Positions 60,710 to 64,000 of a stretch of 64,000 bases of DNA are shown piece by piece. This DNA comes from Clostridiales bacterium. GTDB lineage: Bacteria; Bacillota; Clostridia; Monoglobales; Monoglobaceae. Under the pieces are notes generated by a model. It saw nothing but the letters and a program-made list of their open reading frames with translations. It did no database searches and was not told the origin of the DNA. Positions within the stretch are counted from its first letter, which is position 1. Each line of letters starts with the position of its first letter. The stretch is from NCBI GenBank assembly GCA_019419865.1, contig JAHZIG010000002.1, forward strand, positions 124,001 to 188,000, given 5' to 3'. Position numbers and translations under genes: made by a program.

Positions 60710-62365
60710 TCACGGCATTTGTCCGCTGCCATGACAGAGCGAACATGGCCGTCTGCCGCTGCCGCCGCAGTTGGGGCAGTCGTCCTCCCAGATCCCGCCG
60801 TCTATACCTATCTGAGCCTGAGTCGCCCTGCCGGTTCCGTGGCAATAGGTACACTCAAGGTAGCCGCTTCCGCCGCAGTTTAGGCATCTGCTCGCCGAAG
60901 AGGACGAGCCGGAGTTACTGTTTCCGCCCGATCCCGAACCTGAGCCGCTCGAAGAACTTCCGGGGATACCCGGAAGATTCGGCAGTTCGGACGGAGCGCC
61001 GATCCCGTAGGCGTCCCATACGCCGAGCACGTTATTTTCGGTCCCGTCGTAATTTATGACGCTCATCATTTGATATCTTCTCGAATAATTACTGCCCGCG
61101 TCCGTCCACTCGAAGTAATAGTAGACCGCCTGATCGTTATCGTAGTTTAAGAGTATATTGCTCTCGACGCCTGATTTATCAAGCTCCTCCGCGATAACTT
61201 TGTTTTCGCTGTTGACTATCCTTCCGCCGCTCTTTGCGAATCTGCCGTTATATCCGCCGCCGATCAGCTTCTCCTGAACATACGCGCCCGTAGGATACGC
61301 GCTTACCGTTTCGCTCTCGCCGCCGCCTAAGGGGATCTCCACGATATAGCTCATAGCCTCCGGCTCGAGCGCGTCGAGCGTAACGTTGAGATAGAGCGAG
61401 CCGTCCGTCACGGCCGCCGACAAGAAGTCGGCCATTCTGTAATCTCTATCCAGATCGTCGGATGTAAAATCGGCCTTAGCCGAATAGCTATCAATATCTC
61501 CGGTAGCGATATCGTAGACCGCCGCGCGGATAGTTCCGACGTCGTAGCCGACATAGAACGCCTTGTTGTCGCAGATGAAAAAGCCTATCCTGTAACTTCC
61601 AAGCTCGGCGTCGTCCTCGGTAAACAGCGTCTCAAGTCCGCTTCCGTCTCTGTTTATTCTCCTCAGGCTCGAAGTACTCCCGACCGTGCCCGGATCTTCC
61701 CAGAGGTATATCATGCCGTTGTAGAGTATGAGGTTCTCCGCCTCGCCGTTTAGCGGATACGCGTACTTGGCGCCGTTTTCAAATTTATTCAAACTCTCGT
61801 CGCCCGGAAAGCCGTAGTAAACCGCTCCGCCGTCCAGCAACACGCTCGGCATAGAAGTTACCCTGTAGGTCGTCTTATACAGCCTCTCGCCCTCGGGGAA
61901 ATACACCTTGCGGCTATCCATTCCGATCTCGACCAACTGCTTGCCCTCGTTCCAGTACACCTCCGCGCCGAAGGCCTCGCTTATAGCTCTGACCGGCACG
62001 AACGTCCTGTCGGATACGCTAATAGCCGCCGCGTCCAACGCGACCGTCCTCGCTCCGGCGGAGTCGGATACGGTCATCTCGGGCGAACCCAACCGGATCG
62101 AAACCGTCGTTCCGCCGAGCGTACTGACCGCGGTTTGGCTCGCCTCGTCCCATTCTACGTTCGCGCCGAACGCCTCGAAAATAGCGCGTATGGGAACCAT
62201 TGTGCGGTCGTTTTGGAAAAACGGCTCCGCGTCGAATACGACCGGCTCGCCGTCCACGTTAACGCTTATCCCGTCCGCATAGACCGACGCGGACGCGCCC
62301 AGACAAGCCGTGAAGATAAAAATTAATATTCCTAATACCGACCATCTGTGCAACTTACTTTTCAT
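60710..62365 (-). CDS. Secreted copper-amine-oxidase-N-domain protein with DnaJ-type zinc finger
   Basis: A 551-residue exported protein. Signal peptide (1-31), then two halves of the copper amine oxidase N-terminal-like domain (ISVNVDGEPVVFDAEPFFQN, RTMVPIRAIFEAFGANVEWD and RTFVPVRAISEAFGAEVYWN, ~32-150), common in Clostridia wall proteins without oxidase activity. A ~300-residue region resembles a DUF5050-like beta-propeller. After a Ser/Gly linker the last ~60 residues carry four CxxCxGxG motifs (CLNCGGSG, CTYCHGTG, CPNCGGSG, CSLCHGSG) as in DnaJ. It has its own promoter at 62410-62438. Role unknown. Confidence 0.82.
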   Translation of the reverse strand: MKSKLHRWSVLGILIFIFTACLGASASVYADGISVNVDGEPVVFDAEPFFQNDRTMVPIRAIFEAFGANVEWDEASQTAVSTLGGTTVSIRLGSPEMTVSDSAGARTVALDAAAISVSDRTFVPVRAISEAFGAEVYWNEGKQLVEIGMDSRKVYFPEGERLYKTTYRVTSMPSVLLDGGAVYYGFPGDESLNKFENGAKYAYPLNGEAENLILYNGMIYLWEDPGTVGSTSSLRRINRDGSGLETLFTEDDAELGSYRIGFFICDNKAFYVGYDVGTIRAAVYDIATGDIDSYSAKADFTSDDLDRDYRMADFLSAAVTDGSLYLNVTLDALEPEAMSYIVEIPLGGGESETVSAYPTGAYVQEKLIGGGYNGRFAKSGGRIVNSENKVIAEELDKSGVESNILLNYDNDQAVYYYFEWTDAGSNYSRRYQMMSVINYDGTENNVLGVWDAYGIGAPSELPNLPGIPGSSSSGSGSGSGGNSNSGSSSSASRCLNCGGSGYLECTYCHGTGRATQAQIGIDGGIWEDDCPNCGGSGRRPCSLCHGSGQMP

Positions 62366-62409
62366 AATTTCATCTCCATTCTGAGTTAAATATTATATTT
62401 CTTAGGTCG

Positions 62410-62438
62410 ATTATAGCATATCGGTATTCTCATTGCAA
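62410..62438 (-). promoter_or_regulatory. SigA promoter of the DnaJ-finger secreted protein
   Basis: Minus strand TTGCAA (62433-62438), 17 bp, TATAAT (62410-62415); AATGGAG ribosome site before the ATG at 62365. Confidence 0.75.
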
Positions 62439-62482
62439 TATTTTTATAATGATTTAACAATTTAAGGATATAAAATTTGCGC

Positions 62483-62521
62483 AAAAAAAGACCGGCGGGA
62501 TAAGGCGCATCCCGCCGGGTC
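62483..62521 (-). terminator. Rho-independent terminator of the RCC1 protein gene
   Basis: Minus strand ACCCGGCGGGA / TCCCGCCGGT arms followed by CTTTTTTT, 13 bases past the stop. Confidence 0.85.
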
Positions 62522-62533
62522 TCGATCAAATGT

Positions 62534-64000
62534 TTAGCCTATCTCTATCCGCGTTCTTCCCGAACCGTCTATTCTCCAAAGTCCGTCGCCGTTTATAATA
62601 TACAGCTCGTTATTGTTTCCGCAGTATACCGCGTCGGCTTCGATTTGAGAATATTCCTGAGCGTAAAACCTCAAAAGCTGCGCCTGACGGCTTCTTCCTC
62701 CCGGCGCGAGCGGAGTGTTTCCGAGCGCGTACGCCCGTCCCGCGCTTATGAACGCGCTTCCGCTCCTGCCGCACGCTATCGCCGTTATATCAGTTAGGAC
62801 GGAGACCATGTAATCCCGCTCGTCCTGATCCCAGTATATCTTCCTGACCCTGGTCGGCTCGGGGAATCTGTAGTAACCGTACTCGTCCGCGATTATAAGG
62901 TTCTCGCTATCCTCGCCGTCCTGCGCTGTATCGTCCGCGACGATCTCTTCGTCGCAAAAACCAATGTACGTAGTTCCCCACATATAGACCGTGCCGTCTC
63001 TTCTCAGAGCGAGCGACTGTTCGTCGCCCGCCGCCACGCTCGTTATGTTGTACATATTCTGCGCCTGCGTCGGCTCGGCTCTGTACGAGACGTTCCTGCT
63101 CGCTATCCCGAGCTGACCGGAACCGTTCGAACCCCAGGTGAAAACTCTGCCGTTCTCGGCCGCGGCCGCTACGTGCTCGAGCCCCGCCGCGACGTCCGCA
63201 AATTTAACATCCGACTCGACCTTGACCGGCGCCGCGCTGTTTTCCGTCGTACCGTTTCCAAGCTGACCCTTAGTATTTAAGCCCCAGGCATATATATCGC
63301 CCGAACCGTCGAGCGCTACCGCGAAGTATCCGCCCGCGCTGAGCTTTACTATACCGCTAAGCCCCTCTATCCTGCGCGGCGAATCGACCCGCTCTCCGGT
63401 ATCAGAGCCGGCCTGACCGTATCTGTTATCTCCCCACGCGTATACGTTCCCATACCGGTCGAGCGCGTATATGGTACTGAGTCCGCAGTCTACCGCCACT
63501 ATATGCGACAGCCCTTCGACCTGAGAATACTGAGCGTCCTCCTCGGCCGTACTCCCGTACCAAACTGTTCCGTCGTCTCCGACATAGTAGAGCGCGTCGT
63601 CGGTAAACGCCAGTCTGTTATCAGCCTGGATCTCGGCGTTGACTATCTCGCCCTCGGTCTCCGGCGACGCGGTGGGAACGCTCGGCGAGGGCGACGCCGA
63701 CGGAACGGGTTCCGGCTCGCCGTTAGTTAAAATATCCACGGTATATGTAGCGCCATCCCAATTTACCTCGCAGCCCAAAGTCTCGGATACGAATCTGAGC
63801 GGCGCCAGCGTTCTGTCGTTTTCGGTCAAAACGGTCGCGTTCTCAAGCTCTACGGTCTCGGTCTCCTCGGTCCCGTCGCTATGCGTTCTGACGACTTCGA
63901 TCAAGTTGGAACCTATAGTAAACCTGATCCTAATATCTTGTTCGGCATCCCGGTAGATAATGTCCACCATATCGGGGTCGATATATTCAACCTCGGCGCC
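62534..64000 (-). CDS. Copper-amine-oxidase-N-domain and RCC1-repeat protein (5' end outside)
   Basis: The frame continues off the right edge; 488 residues are visible. The first ~90 are the end of a copper amine oxidase N-like domain (NDRTLAPLRFVSETLGCEVN, WDGATYTVDI). A Pro/Ser linker leads to six or seven RCC1-type propeller blades (VYAWGDNRYGQAGSDTGERV, IYAWGLNTKGQLGNGTTENS, VFTWGSNGSGQLGIASRN, VYMWGTTYIG). It is likely secreted like its neighbour, with which it shares the N-domain and strand. Binding partner unknown. The missing start should carry the signal peptide. Confidence 0.85.
   Translation of the reverse strand, partial: GAEVEYIDPDMVDIIYRDAEQDIRIRFTIGSNLIEVVRTHSDGTEETETVELENATVLTENDRTLAPLRFVSETLGCEVNWDGATYTVDILTNGEPEPVPSASPSPSVPTASPETEGEIVNAEIQADNRLAFTDDALYYVGDDGTVWYGSTAEEDAQYSQVEGLSHIVAVDCGLSTIYALDRYGNVYAWGDNRYGQAGSDTGERVDSPRRIEGLSGIVKLSAGGYFAVALDGSGDIYAWGLNTKGQLGNGTTENSAAPVKVESDVKFADVAAGLEHVAAAAENGRVFTWGSNGSGQLGIASRNVSYRAEPTQAQNMYNITSVAAGDEQSLALRRDGTVYMWGTTYIGFCDEEIVADDTAQDGEDSENLIIADEYGYYRFPEPTRVRKIYWDQDERDYMVSVLTDITAIACGRSGSAFISAGRAYALGNTPLAPGGRSRQAQLLRFYAQEYSQIEADAVYCGNNNELYIINGDGLWRIDGSGRTRIEIG

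Noticed and set aside
1..64000. tRNA, rRNA or full insertion sequences with a transposase
   Set aside because: None could be recognised on either strand; the only mobile-like elements seen are non-coding repeats.

Overview
The window looks like chromosome of a spore-forming Clostridia bacterium. The evidence is sigG, a SigA/DnaG block, yqfC/yqfD and a ylbJ-like gene, the dapL lysine/peptidoglycan route, consensus SigA promoters (TTGACA-17-TATAAT), strong AGGAGG ribosome sites and S-layer (SLH) anchored giant exoenzymes. The cell-wall-attached pectin enzymes resemble those of pectin specialists such as Monoglobus and relatives. That placement is an inference from gene content, not a database result.

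Layout. 1-3.2 kb: the end of an M13 peptidase and a three-gene ABC importer (lipoprotein, permease, ATPase). 3.3-8.2 kb: an SLH beta-helix surface protein, an ArsR regulator with a nitroreductase, an XRE/membrane-protein pair and small proteins. 8.4-14.4 kb: polyphosphate kinase, phosphofructokinase, dapF-dapL. 14.7-23.7 kb: a two-gene surface operon, a 2072-residue pectate lyase followed by a 924-residue SLH protein. 24-28.8 kb: sigG, an Fe-S aldo/keto reductase, metY-cysK. 28.8-34.7 kb: accessory genes among many repeats. 34.7-41.3 kb: rpoD, dnaG, dgt, a probable type I toxin-antitoxin locus, trmK and a nif3-like gene. 41.5-52 kb: a minus-strand block phoH-ybeY-dgkA-(hydrolase)-era-recO-queG-like, with yqfC-yqfD-ylbJ divergent. 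52.3-64 kb: a 2229-residue pectin methylesterase/acetylesterase, a divergent MocR-type regulator and two secreted copper-amine-oxidase-N-domain proteins, the last cut by the window edge.

How the parts work together. The pectate lyase, the pectin methylesterase and the CE12-type acetylesterase would together remove methyl and acetyl groups and cleave homogalacturonan at the cell surface, held there by SLH repeats. The MocR-like regulator divergent from the esterase is a candidate controller, although it has lost the PLP lysine.

Most unusual content. (1) A dispersed ~175-205 bp MITE-like repeat with long terminal inverted repeats made of ATTAGCG-type heptads occurs about a dozen times between 28.8 and 48.9 kb. 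It often fills whole intergenic gaps and supplies stop codons. (2) A separate ~180 bp leader module (ribosome site, tiny ORF, possible pseudoknot, ribosome site) occurs once before a membrane-protein/XRE operon and twice, as identical tandem copies, before era. (3) A compact locus encodes a 24-residue hydrophobic peptide between convergent promoters, with a sequestered ribosome site and pairing 5' and 3' ends. (4) A solo array of TTAGGGAG boxes lies between two MITE copies.
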